Shown: positions 10,001 through 19,085, counted from the first letter of the stretch. The stretch is 64,000 nucleotides of DNA from Paramoeba atlantica (GCA_977017575.1 CDRNVI010000045.1:124001-188000); one strand, 5' to 3'. Made by a program: numbers and translations. The notes: generated by a model not told the origin, from the letters alone.

Positions 10001-10672
10001 GTGACGCAATTCAAATGTTGAAGTCTGCATGTTGGCAGAGGCGACAGGCGGATAGACACAAAACGTATATTTCAAGTTTTCGCACGAAACTTGAGGAGAA
10101 GTCTGGTCACATTCCAATAAACTCTGTAAGAGTGTCACACAATATTCAATACAAGCCATTTGAATTTCTCTGCTATTTGTTGTAGACATCAAACGAGATA
10201 CTTCTTGATGAAGATTTTGAAATTCGGTCCAAACAGGTTGTGCAAAAGAGCCTAAACAGGAATTGTGGAGTAACACGCGGAATAATGTGCAATAGGTCAA
10301 ACTGAAACACTTCACTCCCAAAATCAAGATGGATGTCTCCTCTGAAGAAACGAATTCTCGTAACGCGAAAGATAGAAGCATCATGGCTTGCAATCCCATA
10401 TTCTTTGAAAAAAGCGAAATCAAAGCGTGCAGAAAAGTAGAAAGTGTTAAAAGTTCGTCCTGCGATGCACTCTCAAGTAAATCACACACCTCGTTTAATA
10501 CTTGTAACACAAATTTATCTGTTTCGGAACTCTGCGATTTCCAGGGTTCAAGACTTTTGCCTCCTTCCCTTTGAATATGCTGCTGAAATTCTTGTAAAAT
10601 CCGCAACCCATCGGCTCTTGATTCGCGCTTTCGGAGAATAGGGATCAAGTCCCTTAAAGTGGTTACATTCAT
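7076..10672 (-). CDS. SYMPK: symplekin, mRNA 3'-end processing scaffold
   Basis: A 1198-residue protein from an ATG at 10672. Symplekin (yeast Pta1) is the scaffold that joins CPSF and CstF in cleavage and polyadenylation. The first 350 or so residues are helical and HEAT-like, as in the family's N-terminal domain. The C-terminus (residues about 1050-1190) matches the symplekin C-terminal domain: VPLPPVFMTTVSLAVRLHP, a Trp in the CstF/CPSF-facing helix (VWRDTVSYWEEHFPK), then LVTLPQRAARRV and SPALVRKVMEWV. Between them lie low-complexity runs (poly-Ser then poly-Thr at about 1030-1045, poly-Gln at about 1110-1125) coded by trinucleotide repeats at 7540-7640. In an organism with polycistronic transcription this protein would be central to coupling polyadenylation with trans-splicing; that last point is inference. 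Confidence 0.85.
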   Translation of the reverse strand: MNVTTLRDLIPILRKRESRADGLRILQEFQQHIQREGGKSLEPWKSQSSETDKFVLQVLNEVCDLLESASQDELLTLSTFLHALISLFSKNMGLQAMMLLSFALREFVSSEETSILILGVKCFSLTYCTLFRVLLHNSCLGSFAQPVWTEFQNLHQEVSRLMSTTNSREIQMACIEYCVTLLQSLLECDQTSPQVSCENLKYTFCVYPPVASANMQTSTFELRHNVLSAESYAETYEDLLYRIWLLILRQGQAQQVISAALDAFRLLYVTRPMARRFVTYVTLHLERILHDASNDQQLPGLNFITTSEAWKSLMQQCNRDKDELMAAKHLIDEFYLCLHAGQTNNVAHKYIELLPFHTLVNDSLKKLYLKMSEKTSHGQVQLKEMKAIIHQPVPSSLSDVPLGQTLDFLPATKGRADELAHTQMVTSAARHQVSHLLTEEMLQGYTELRGAEEQERAGALFSRMLLHCGEPFTSLLLDKLFGRLHDAFSVYWGLAVQILYTLYGAQCPILDVRNVPVEAQFLVDEGIGVVENDAEHSLPGESIKQEPFSDGHGEPTQSGAAYSQYHTGGLSFLYETQQPTLHDLFLVRFMWCSLEISTSSATPKLPETYGSSLLSSVLLCSPAITPFVWKFFHQHICEALSPSSAASESAGVAKDRNIALLRLRTASGLRALFELMRHRGPYRLKSLQLLLHYAMSEIEPLRVGAVKLLARHVWNDPILGSLSPLNNGDENCPTRCSLASMIVNHAKQSFRNLLSPMPEMSMGMENSEEKAVKDKLRGEIARLCALLFELCKGDTSYLADIFEVGGELHTRGAALVEETFLDLPELAQLFAVYASETGWYTFLLLAPESSSRLIQRVVDIMATALRNTFRKEKQSAETPPRTVVPASLPISLLVAVCTQLHTRHHHDIHYLLPLLPFLPPSLLRSTYLPQLPPLATSHPSAFSRALRDLLLPVAETSRPVFSPEELLLLLHTPEAIPPACSLTTALHTLLQFTGSPPVGVDTVTHPRGVRNLQERSSSSGSSATATTSSSATSKSSSSTTTTTTATRTGVPLYSAERLAGSLQQLLKRVPLPPVFMTTVSLAVRLHPGTLVPWCSAQVIPELVARGVWERRGGGEGGEGQQQQQQEAQQQVWRDTVSYWEEHFPKTVGDLVTLPQRAARRVSEESPALVRKVMEWVGSDEGRSAERGVVDSLCALFHL

Positions 10673-11159
10673 GCTAATAATGGAGTTCTTTAATGAGGGT
10701 ATAACTAGATAATAGTGACCACAAACTTTATTAATGAAGTATTTGTATCAAACTCATAATTTTAATAAAAACTCGCTAGAAATAGGAAAAATGTTTTAGA
10801 ACTCGCTAGAAACAGGAAAAAGATTATATACTTTTAGAACGTTATACAGGGGTGTAAATTTGGATGTGGGGGGGTCTAAAATTTGTAAAATTTTGGAAAA
10901 TACATACCCCTGCCGGGTAAATGGGTAATTACCCACGTGGTGGTAAACGCGGGTAATTTACCCGGGTCATTGATCCATTTACCCGCTTTCACCCAGATTT
11001 ACCAACCAACCATACGATCCCGTACTAGAATAAAGCTCGATGACTGTGCCAACTTTGCTGAGCAAGTTGTCGCTACAGAAACAGTATCTCAATCCATAGA
11101 AGGAAAAATCCGTCTTTCATTCGGTTTCCCCCCTTTCCTATCCCCTAAACCAAACAATT

Positions 11160-11510
11160 TTGTTTTATTTTTTTTTATTTTTTTTATTGCAATTAATAAG
11201 GGGGGAGAAGTATGAATCGCGGCATTGCCTCTATATTTTGACCCAGTAGACGAACCAAGTAGGTCCATTGGGGGGGGTATACGAGTTAAAAACAAGCAAT
11301 CAAATTAGCAATTCTTTTTGTTTCCACAGATGTACCTTTTGTTTTTTCTCAGCCCAAAACTAGCAATTTAATCTCCCCTAAGTATATACTACAAACAAGA
11401 AACAGTAAAAACTAAAACAAGCAATACAGACCCAATCCATTCGCGCGTTCCGGACCGGGTCTTTCGACCACTCCACGGCCTGACTTGTGAACCCTTCCCT
11501 TGCTATTTTA
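11160..11510. repeat. dispersed SINE-like repeat, copy inside hAT
   Basis: About 240 bp (from GGTATACGAGTT to ACCCTTCCCTTG) match 30110-30340 closely, including CAAGCAATCAAATTAGCAAT, CTCAGCCCAAAACTAGCAAT and GTTCCGGACCGGGTCTTTCG. The segment GCAATTAATA followed by a G-run (11190) also recurs at 30507. It lies between the hAT 3' end and the transposase stop. No protein is coded. Confidence 0.7.
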
Positions 11511-11657
11511 TTTTTTTTATTTTTATTTTTATTTTTTTATTTTTTTCTTGACCTGGCGGGCTAATCCCCGCTTCATACAGTACTAATACTATACTGTATA
11601 GTAATCACTGTACTAAAATCAAATACAACTACTGCGTACAATCCACATAATGTTAAG

Positions 11658-13856
11658 TCAGTTATGTTCTGTATCTGACAATGATTCAAGCTCACTATCA
11701 TTTTCCAGCGAATCAGAATCACCTTGAGTCATATATCCTAGCTTGTCGCAATTTCCTCGCACGAATATCTGGTGCGATACAACATCGGGAGTAAGGGAGG
11801 CCTGGCGTGAGCTATACATATATCCAAGCACGGAAAGCCAGGAGTCGCACTTGTTGACCAGGGGTGGCGTCCAAACGTAGTGTACGGCAGCTTCGTAAAT
11901 CGCTGGGAACATTTCACACCCAGGACCACACCACCATTCGTACTCGTTGCTGAACTTAGACGGATCCCAACTGAAATCGAGGCATGTTAAGTATTTTTCC
12001 CACTCATCGGATGAAATACGAAAGATCGGCTGCTCGGCCGACGGACCGTCCGCATTTTTGTCAAAAACATTATTTGCTCGAGCTACCGAGATGGGGAGAA
12101 GACCACAAGGACGAGCGAACTGAACGATCCATCCGGGACGGAACCAGAGAACATCGTTCCAAAAGCGCATATTATGATTTTTTTGTAGACGAGTCTTGTG
12201 ATAAAGAAGTGCTTCTCGCATTCGCGAGGGCGCTTCGTCACTTTCGCTATGTTCGAACAAGAGCTGCAGCGTAGTTCCGACATGAGTTGCCATCGGTTTC
12301 CCCAACATGTCTGAAAATTTGTTCAATGCTGAATGCAAAACGCTGCATTGTTCAAGAAATGTAAAGCAGCTTGCTTTAATTTCCAAAGCTCCGTACCGGT
12401 CCAGCAAACGCTTACACTTAATAATGGACTTTGACGCCCGTGCCTTTTCACTTTCGCTGTACACAAATGCCGATACTGTGTCCATATTCTTCGCCAAAAA
12501 TTGCATACATGTAAACTTATCCTGACACCAGCGCGTCACACCTCCGAGCTTCGGAGTTTCGACACCCTCAGTTTCACGCGCTACTTGCAAAGCACTAATC
12601 AATTTCGGTCCATGAGCAAGAAGCTGGCGATGCTTCTCGTACCATGACGTGACATTGCATGACAGTGTGGCAATTAGAGAATTGGACATGTCCGGAGATA
12701 CCTCCTTCAGCTTTTCGAGGCATCCGATTAGAGTAGATTGTAGTTGTTGACGGCAGAAAACTGGGGCATCCTCCCCAAGGCCATGGTACGATTGACGGAA
12801 GGTTTCTTCCGCCTTCAGAACTCCCTGATCGAAGCGAGCCAGAGCGAGATCCAGAGCAACTCCCTTGTATTTCCCTTTTGCTGCACTCGCTCGTCCTCCT
12901 GAATAAAAGGACTGACTGAACGCTTTTTTGAAAAGAAAGCACGGTGACTCTTCGTAGGGCTTCAAGGTCGTTTGGCAAATGTTATTCAGCATATGACCTA
13001 TGCAAGACAGGAGTATTATCGAAGGGACACGAGAAGATATGCCTTGCTGAAGTGCTGCAGTGTCACTCTCCCCAATCGGGGAAATTTGGTCATATATGCG
13101 TTTGAGAGCTCCTTCGCAATTGTTACGTGCCACGTGATTCACAGAACTTCCGTCCGCGATCATGAATTTTAGCTTTAAAAGTCGGTGCTCACCAAGATTC
13201 GCCTGAAGAGTAAACACTAGTTGTTCGGCTACTGTTTTTCCATCAAAAGCACGATGACTAGGAGAATAAATGGGAGGTAAGACGTATTCTTCAGGGCCTA
13301 CATATAAGACGGACAATAAAATGTGCTCAGACTTTGCTCGGTCGATTCCTGCATCAACGGCAATTCCGTACACCATGTGTAAGTCAATGGCAGCGCAAAG
13401 CTTCTCCCAGACTTCGTGGGCTAAAATTTCACAGTGTTGATGCCACTTCTTCAAATTTGTTTCCGGAATAGCCTCTTTGATAACATTCGGTGGAAGGTCG
13501 GGGCGGAGATCCTCATACTTGCGAATCAGCCAAACGAATTTACTCGACGGAAGGTTTGTTAGGGTTTGTAGACATGGGAGCACCTTCCCAGCGAATCTTT
13601 GAACGGCCGCTCTCTGAATAAACGAAACCTGCGCAGTCGCCAAGCGAGCTCGCTCCACGCCCTCACGACACTTGCGTACATGCTTATGATAGACGTTTTT
13701 AAATCGGCAATGAGATTGAAACGTGCAACCCTCTGTCGTGCACACAAAGTGTACTTTTTGGTTAAGGGGGTCTGTGAGAACATCCGCGTGTTCATGCGGA
13801 CAGTTTGGCGGGCAACGAGCCAAATTAAAGTGCCCAGACAAAGACTTCACCGTCAT
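11658..13856 (-). CDS. hAT transposase
   Basis: 732 residues from the ATG at 13856; the frame is open a further 15 codons to a GTG. The N-terminus has a Cys/His cluster (CPPNCPHEHAD, then CTTEGCTFQSHC and HKHVRKC), a BED-like DNA-binding finger. The RNase-H-like core shows GIAVDAGIDRAKSEH, FMIADGSSVNHVA and the hAT C-x2-H motif LLSCIGHMLNNIC. Next comes GGVTRWCQDKFTCM, equivalent to the family TRW motif. The C-terminal dimerisation region is recognisable (EYEWWCGPGCEMFPAIYEAA, then LGYMYSSRQASLTPD). The acidic tail (DSDSLENDSELESLSDTEHN) is unusual. With its flawless frame and perfect inverted ends, this is the best candidate in the window for a recently active element. Confidence 0.85.
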   Translation of the reverse strand: MTVKSLSGHFNLARCPPNCPHEHADVLTDPLNQKVHFVCTTEGCTFQSHCRFKNVYHKHVRKCREGVERARLATAQVSFIQRAAVQRFAGKVLPCLQTLTNLPSSKFVWLIRKYEDLRPDLPPNVIKEAIPETNLKKWHQHCEILAHEVWEKLCAAIDLHMVYGIAVDAGIDRAKSEHILLSVLYVGPEEYVLPPIYSPSHRAFDGKTVAEQLVFTLQANLGEHRLLKLKFMIADGSSVNHVARNNCEGALKRIYDQISPIGESDTAALQQGISSRVPSIILLSCIGHMLNNICQTTLKPYEESPCFLFKKAFSQSFYSGGRASAAKGKYKGVALDLALARFDQGVLKAEETFRQSYHGLGEDAPVFCRQQLQSTLIGCLEKLKEVSPDMSNSLIATLSCNVTSWYEKHRQLLAHGPKLISALQVARETEGVETPKLGGVTRWCQDKFTCMQFLAKNMDTVSAFVYSESEKARASKSIIKCKRLLDRYGALEIKASCFTFLEQCSVLHSALNKFSDMLGKPMATHVGTTLQLLFEHSESDEAPSRMREALLYHKTRLQKNHNMRFWNDVLWFRPGWIVQFARPCGLLPISVARANNVFDKNADGPSAEQPIFRISSDEWEKYLTCLDFSWDPSKFSNEYEWWCGPGCEMFPAIYEAAVHYVWTPPLVNKCDSWLSVLGYMYSSRQASLTPDVVSHQIFVRGNCDKLGYMTQGDSDSLENDSELESLSDTEHN

Positions 13857-14815
13857 CTTGTGCCGCTCGTTTCGCTTTGATCGCTTTGGGTCCGGGGTCA
13901 CTATCTCATCCTCAGAGCTTGATTCAGATGAAACGATCGGTTCGGGCGTACTGACTGTCGATGATCATCGTTTGGGCATGTAATAAATAGAAGATAAAAG
14001 TGCAACGCTATCAGCAAAGTAAATGATATTATGATTGAAGGAAAAAGAATCTGAGATTTTTCTGATAGATATACAAAAATAAAACATTCAAAATCATTTA
14101 AGGTACAACTTTTCAGTTCCTGTCATCGAGCGGGTAAACGTGGGTAAAGCGGGTAAATGGGTAATTTACCCGGGTAATTACCCATTTACCCGGCAGGGGT
14201 ATGAAAATAATAGCGCATTCGAGAGCTCTCGAACAGAGCTCATGAACGTAACAAGGCCGAACTAGGCACAAGGGGGTATTGCCCCCTAGACAAAGTTTCG
14301 TAATCGGCAACAAGAACCATGCACCAACTGGATTTTACGTGGCCAGGCGAAGAATAAGCCCTTTCGTAGTCTTTGCGTTCAGGTGATCGCCCACAACCCC
14401 GTCTTTGTAGCATGAATCAGGGGAGAAATCAGAAAAACTGTGCAAAATGCAAAATTTTACCTCCCAAAAAAACTATTTCTTTACGTTCACTCGAAAATCT
14501 AATTAACGCAGATGCCATGCATTCATGTTCATGAGCCCAGTTCGAGAGCTCTGGAATGCGCTATTTTTTTCCAAAATTGGCCAAGTTTTACAAATTTTAG
14601 ACCCCACATCCAAATTTACACCCTTGTATAATAATGAAACATAAGAATATGGGGGGCTGCAGGTGATACCTCGTGAAACCTTGGTGAAACCTCGCCACTC
14701 GTAGCCCCTCAAATATCCCTAGAATATAAATTTCCCTGAAATATAAATTCATAAAATACTTTATAACTGCATTAACTTTACAACTGCATTAACTGTATTA
14801 GCTTCTAAAATGTGG

Positions 14816-15286
14816 TCAAAAATCTCTCATCTGCTCATGGTTCTCATCCTCCAGGTGCACTTCAGGAAGAGCAGAATCTGCTGATTGCGTTCGTTCACCA
14901 TCTAGCTCTAAGGACATCAAATGGCGAAACCCTAATTTAGAGTGGCGTGCGTGGTGGAGAACATCTCGAAGTGGTATCCTAGGAAACAACCGATGGAAAG
15001 TCTCATGGTAGAATTCTACCAGTGCGGATAAATCCTTTAGTTCACTTCCACTCGCACCTTCAAGCCGTGGGGGATTCGCAGTGTTTCTCAATGCACGAAG
15101 GCCCTGGGGTCCAAACATCACTTTCTCGAATTGTTTACGAGAGCTATTGGGGGGGACCGGAAGTTGATCCGCCGAGGTAGATGCGACAGTTGCCCCAGCA
15201 ACTGAATTAGGCTTTTTAGCTTTAGTAAAATGTGAAACATCTGTCATGGTTGAACTCGAACTAGGCTTTCGTTCATTGACATTCAT
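14816..15286 (-). CDS. TIPIN: TIPIN/Swi3/Csm3 fork-protection protein
   Basis: 156 residues from an ATG at 15286. Residues about 55-130 match the Swi3 domain that binds Timeless/Tof1 at replication forks: FEKVMFGPQGLRALRN, a basic-Pro stretch, LKDLSALVEFYHETFHRLFP, then RDVLHHARHSKLGFRHLMSL. The order Gly-Leu-x2-Leu, Leu-x2-Phe-Tyr, LFP and a final helical motif is diagnostic. The N-terminus is Ser/Thr-rich and the C-terminus acidic. The protein is much shorter than animal TIPIN (about 300) and lacks the long C-terminal extension that carries the RPA-binding segment in vertebrates. Timeless is not in this window. The frame is clean and on the same strand as the other host genes. Confidence 0.75.
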   Translation of the reverse strand: MNVNERKPSSSSTMTDVSHFTKAKKPNSVAGATVASTSADQLPVPPNSSRKQFEKVMFGPQGLRALRNTANPPRLEGASGSELKDLSALVEFYHETFHRLFPRIPLRDVLHHARHSKLGFRHLMSLELDGERTQSADSALPEVHLEDENHEQMRDF

Positions 15287-15868
15287 AGCGTATAATAAAT
15301 GTAAATAAAAATCTATATTTATTTAACGTAAAAGACTAATCAAGACCTGTGCATTTGAATGAACGCAAATTCATTAATGAATGGAAATTAATTTAGTTTT
15401 AGGTATTTTCCTTTACAAAGACAGCTAGATTTACCGGTTTGTAAACAAAAATAAGTCGTCAAAGTGATCAGAGACAACGAATACCTGGCACAAATTAGTC
15501 AATACGCCGAAAGATTCACTCGAAATGGTGCAACAGGTGGCAACATCGTCGTATCTCCGTTCAAATACGCAAGAATCTAGGAATCATAGCTTGGAAGGTA
15601 TTGATGATAATGTTCCAGAAAATAATCGCATTGAGGTACAGGGGGGTACACTACAATTTGTGAAATGAGTCCATGGCTAACTTTTTTGTTGTATTCGGCA
15701 GCTCCCGCCTGGAATTATGGAGAGATACAGGTACGTAGGTAACGTAGAGCTCTCGAATCTTGTAAAAATCGGCAAAACGTAGAAAACAATTGATTTAAAT
15801 TTCATAGAGGGGGGGTCAATATGACGCAGACTGTATACGCGTTTACTTTTCTTTTGTTTTTTATCAAG
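15287..15868. other. spacer upstream of TIPIN
   Basis: AT-rich 5' flank of TIPIN, then a short plus-strand frame (about 15461-15580, coding DNEYLAQISQYAERFTRNG) with no start and no recognised relative. A CAGGGGGG at about 15645 next to TA resembles a mariner-type end, but no partner was found. Confidence 0.4.
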
Positions 15869-15973
15869 TTTTAGGCTCTCCGTTAAACGCGGTGGTTGTT
15901 TTCAACTTAGAAGTCACTCATGCAGCGCTCTTCGCGTTGAAAATTACCACTGCGTGTAACGAAGTGCCTAAAA
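15869..15973. mobile_element. hairpin MITE copy 2
   Basis: Same family as the copy at 6414 but with the loop inverted: TTAGGCTCTCCGTTAAACGCGG, then GTTTTCAAC on the left and GTTGAAAATTACCACTGCG with GTGCCTAAAA on the right. It is joined to a repeat block (15974-16325) that also accompanies copy 4 in the opposite orientation. Confidence 0.75.
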
Positions 15974-16325
15974 CAGAAAAACTGGATTCGAAAGCTGGAG
16001 AAACCGGAAGGATTGTAGCCAAAAATAGCCGATTTTTGGGCAAAAATAGGGTCATCTTTGCGTATTTTTGCTCTCAGAGCACTGAGTCTGACATTTGCGT
16101 GTGGGAAATCACTCGTACGCATGAATTCAAGGCTACTGAACGTAATGGGTAGAGAATGCGACTTTAATCACACCATTCTTCCGACACAAAAAGACCCCTT
16201 TGGGTTCGAAAAATCCTTTTTCACATTTTTCAGTCAAAAATTGGTCATTTTGTGGGGCGCAGCACGGCTCCAAGAAGGCGTATCTGGTGAAAACAACGAC
16301 GTGATCTTTTTGGCATTTTTTCATT
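15974..16325. repeat. inverted copy of the 20125-20455 repeat block
   Basis: About 340 bp that, read on the minus strand, parallel 20125-20455: GGGCGCA near a CAAGAAG/CTTCTTCG, CGACACAAAAA, GGTAGAGAATGCGAC and GTGGGAAATCACTCGTA are all shared. Together with the hairpin at 15869 it appears to be the internal part of the long-inverted-repeat element seen whole at 19751-20854. No coding frame. Confidence 0.65.
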
Positions 16326-16327
16326 TT

Positions 16328-16426
16328 TAGTCGCTTCAATAAATGCGGAGGTAGTTTTCAACTCGAAGCACGCAGCATGAGTGACTTCTAAGTTGAAAAC
16401 AACCACCGCGTTTAACGAAGTTAAAT
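16328..16426. mobile_element. hairpin MITE copy 3
   Basis: Left arm AATAAATGCGGAGGTAGTTTTCAAC, right arm GTTGAAAACAACCACCGCGT, loop CTCGAAGCACGCAGCATGAG. It is followed at 16436-16480 by the palindrome CGATGAATCTTCATCG (16458-16473), one of the window's recurring 16-bp palindromes. Confidence 0.75.
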
Positions 16427-16683
16427 TCAATGAAGCACATCGAAAGTGTACAACTTTCGATGAATCTTCATCGAAGGTATTTTTCACTTTTTTTGACTTT
16501 TTTTAACTTTTTGTTTTCGAACGAATTTTTCCATTGGCAGTTGAAAACACGTTGCATGAAACATATAATTTCATTTTAAATTCAATAATTTTTTGTTTTT
16601 TTGTCTGAATTCTGACTTTCCGTTTTCTTTCACATTTTTTAATCACTAACCAACAAGATCCCCTTAACGGAAACCCGGACGCC

Positions 16684-18646
16684 ATGCTCCGCAGTTTTGT
16701 TGCTCTTCTCGAGGCGGTGACTTACCGAGAGCATAGGCGTGGCCCACTTGGGGACGCCCCAGCCACAGTTCAAGACCCCCGCCTTCTGAATCCTGCGCTC
16801 TGGCGTGACGTACCTTTACGTCCGGTTTGTACTCAGTGTCCTGCGTTCAACTGCGTGAAGCGTTGGCGCAGTGTCGCAGATATCCCCCTTGGTGCGGACG
16901 CCGAGAGTTGGATGCGAAACCACGGTTTTCTTTCTCCCTTGTCCTAGAGGTCTCCCTTGTCCTCCCTTTCTTTCTCCTCTTGTCCTAAGCACGGTGTTGC
17001 GCATACAGGGGGGTAAATCAGATGCTGCAGGGGGTCTAAAAATTGCAAAACCCTTCCAATTTTGGAAAATGATAGCGCATTCGAGAGCTCTCGCAGAGTT
17101 CTATGTTTTTGCTCTATTTTCACCCCAAAAGAAAGCAATTGTGTTTATGGCATTTCTTTTAAAGTTTGTTTGCCACTCTAAAATTTGCAGTTTTTCCCAA
17201 ATTTGCTCATTGTTTCGTTTTTTCTCCATTTCGTCGCAGTTTTATGCCGCGAAAGCGATCCCGTTCTATGCAGAACAAAGGATCTCTCTCCGATAGATCT
17301 CGTTGTTTTGGACTTTCCCCCAAAAATCCCCAGATCTTAACCCCATTGAAAACAATTGGGAAATTATGGATGCCTTTATTAAAAAAGGTACAAATCCAGA
17401 AAATAGGACTGAACTCTTGTTTTCTATTGAAAGAGCGGTTGATTACATTAAAACAAATGGTCATGAAATGCTCATTAACTTTAAACAGCATGCCGCGGCG
17501 TTTCGACATAGTAGTAGAAAAAAAAGGAGAAAGTTGTAATTATTAGTCATCTAAAACCCTTCTCACAATTTTTATGTTTTGACGTTTTTGGGCTTCTTGT
17601 CAGTTGAACATCCCCCTATACCCCGGGAAACTGCCTTTTCTAAAACATAGAACTCTGCGAGAGCTCTCGAATGCGCTATCATTTTCCAATTGGATTTTCC
17701 ATTGGAAAGGTTTTGCAATTTTTATACCCCCCGCAGCATCTGATTTACCCCCCTGTATGGTGGACGTTCCTGGAAAGTCCCACATACAAATCTGTAACCA
17801 CCGAGAGTCTGGCTCTCGAAATGCCTGCAGAATCAAGAAAGGCAAATTTGAACCTTACATTTCGATGCGCAGCCATCCCACTCCAAGTATTCTACTACTA
17901 ATCTGGGCCGACATCGCGAATCAGATGTGTACCGGCCAGATTTGTCACAATAGAGGGGTGGGTCGCAGAACTGTGCAGGAGGTTCTACACTCCGCGGCGG
18001 ATGCAGCCCTTGCTCAAGAGCAGATGGATCAATACGAATTTTCCCGAATTCAGGTTGATGAAACCTTTATAAGGAAACGGAAATATCAGCGGGGGAGGCG
18101 ACAGCGCAAACGGGGGTCGTGGTTTGCGACAGTTACCGAGATTCGAGGTCAAGAAATTTCCCAATGGGAAGAACCCATTGGAAGCTAGTGAAACGAAGTG
18201 ATACGGAAACTCTTCATAACTTTATTCTTCCTCACTTGACAAGTGCGAGGGCTGTCGTGGTTAGCGACTGTTGGGGGGCGTACACCACACTGGGTGACTT
18301 TTGTCGCCACCACGCTGTGAATCACAGCGTGGAGTTTGTGAACTCCCAAGGGTACCACACGAACACCGCTGAAGGGTCACATCGCATCATAAAGGACTGG
18401 GTGCGGAAACAGCACTACAATTTTGGTGCCACGTCCTTGGAATCGATGCGAAATGTGGCCCTTCAGTGTGCGAAGTTGGGGGACGTCCACAACGGGCGAG
18501 AGACCGCGTGGCAAGTTCGCATGGCAAACCTTTTCACGTTCTTCCTGGAATATTACGGAAGTGATGTAGATGATTTTGAGGACAGTGTCAGTTTGAGTAG
18601 TTGTCCGTCAGATTACATGAGCGAAGATGATTTCGTTTCAAGTTAG
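16684..18646 (+). mobile_element. Merlin transposon with split, frameshifted transposase
   Basis: Merlin elements are the eukaryotic relatives of bacterial IS1016/IS1595. Coding begins at an ATG at 16684; a cysteine-bearing N-terminal region is cut at 17005 by a mariner derivative and resumes at 17758. The DDE core then reads QVDETFIRKRKYQRGRR (first Asp), AVVVSDCWGAYTTL (second Asp), VNHSVEFVNSQGYHTNTAEG and SHRIIKDWVRKQHYNF. Apart from the insertion, the frame changes once between about 18150 and 18190. The 3' non-coding part up to about 18856 is shared with the Merlin remnant at 1268-1660. The 5' inverted repeat was not found. The copy is inactive but not old, since most motifs are intact. 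Confidence 0.75.
17006..17755 (+). mobile_element. Tc1/mariner-derived non-autonomous element
   Basis: 750 bp flanked by TA (17004-17005, 17756-17757). Inverted ends of about 100 bp begin CAGGGGGGTAAATCAGATGC / CAGGGGGGTAAATCAGATGC and run to AGAGCTCTCGCAGAGTTCTA. The interior holds only the C-terminal part of a Tc1-type transposase (from about 17303): SPDLNPIENNWEIM, then ENRTELLFSIERAVDYIK. It therefore arose by internal deletion of an autonomous mariner. The same TIR relatives recur at 10847, 22113, 29250 and 43450. It interrupts the Merlin coding sequence. Confidence 0.85.
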
Positions 18647-18867
18647 ACTGACAGTATTACAACGGATGACAATTAATATTTCCTTTTTTTGTACATAACG
18701 AACTCATATGTACATAGTTTGCTGGGACTCAGAGCTGAATCTGACTGGCTAAAACAGAACCAAGAAAAAATGAAAAAAAAATAGAAAAAACTAGTTTTGG
18801 GCGCCGAAAATTACTGCATGCAAGGATTGAATCCTCCTCAAGCCAAAGATTCAGTTCCTGTAGCCCT

Positions 18868-19033
18868 CATCTGGAGGCAAAAGCCCCCGTTTGCGAGCAA
18901 GGCCCAACGTTGAGCGAAGCCCACTTCTGGAGGCAAAAGCCCCCGTTTGCGAGCAAGGCCCAACGTTGAGCGAAGCCCACTTCTGGAGGCAAAAGCCCCC
19001 GTTTGCGAGCAAGGCCCAACTGTGAGCGTAGCC
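18868..19033. repeat. 57-bp tandem repeat, three units
   Basis: Three near-identical units with the core CTGGAGGCAAAAGCCCCCGT, then TTGCGAGCAAGGCCCAAC and GTTGAGCGAAGCCCA(C). The last unit ends CTGTGAGCGTAGCCC. A single unit with the same ending lies at 63166-63234, after a retroelement fragment. It starts where the Merlin similarity ends. The period and lack of spacers exclude a CRISPR array. Confidence 0.85.
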
Positions 19034-19057
19034 CTGGGACATAATAATATTTTTCGG

Positions 19058-19085
19058 CGACCCGCGCGCTGGAGCGCGCGGGTCG
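19058..19085. repeat. GC hairpin after the tandem repeat
   Basis: A perfect 12-bp stem, CGACCCGCGCGC / GCGCGCGGGTCG, round a TGGA loop. It directly follows CTGGGACATAATAATATT...GGCGACCC, which also occurs at 63237-63265, where a different-sequence hairpin (CGAAGTG / CACTTCG) takes its place. Confidence 0.75.

Larger units (their letters stand above)
10903..14203 (-). mobile_element. hAT transposon, apparently complete
   Basis: A 3.3-kb element with perfect 32-bp inverted ends beginning CATACCCCTGCCGGGTAAAT and containing GGGTAATTACCC. Subterminal copies of GGGTAAA/TTTACCC occur at both ends and are probable transposase-binding sites. AAAATA is duplicated at 10897-10902 and 14204-14209; hAT elements usually duplicate 8 bp, so the exact edge is uncertain. 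The transposase gene lies inside on the minus strand. Two decayed relatives of the transposase are at 37486-37980 and 57640-59280. Confidence 0.85.
10847..14626. mobile_element. TA-flanked element (GTGTAAATTTGG family), split by hAT
   Basis: Outer ends are inverted: CAGGGGTGTAAATTTGGATG at 10847 and its counterpart reading CAAGGGTGTAAATTTGGATG from 14626. TA lies on both sides (10845-10846 and 14627-14628), as in Tc1/mariner insertions. Removing 10903-14203 leaves about 480 bp of non-coding sequence. This resembles the copy at 43450-44004, in inverse orientation, including the GAGAGCTCTCGAA palindrome and the ACCCCGTCTTTG segment. It is a non-autonomous element; its ends are related to those of the mariner derivative at 17006-17755. 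Confidence 0.8.

Noticed and set aside
15461-15580. Peptide DNEYLAQISQYAERF resembling the start of 14-3-3 proteins
   Set aside because: Only about 15 residues are alike, there is no start codon and the frame ends at once; chance similarity.
18868-19033. Possible CRISPR array
   Set aside because: The three 57-bp units are contiguous without spacers, and the setting is eukaryotic.
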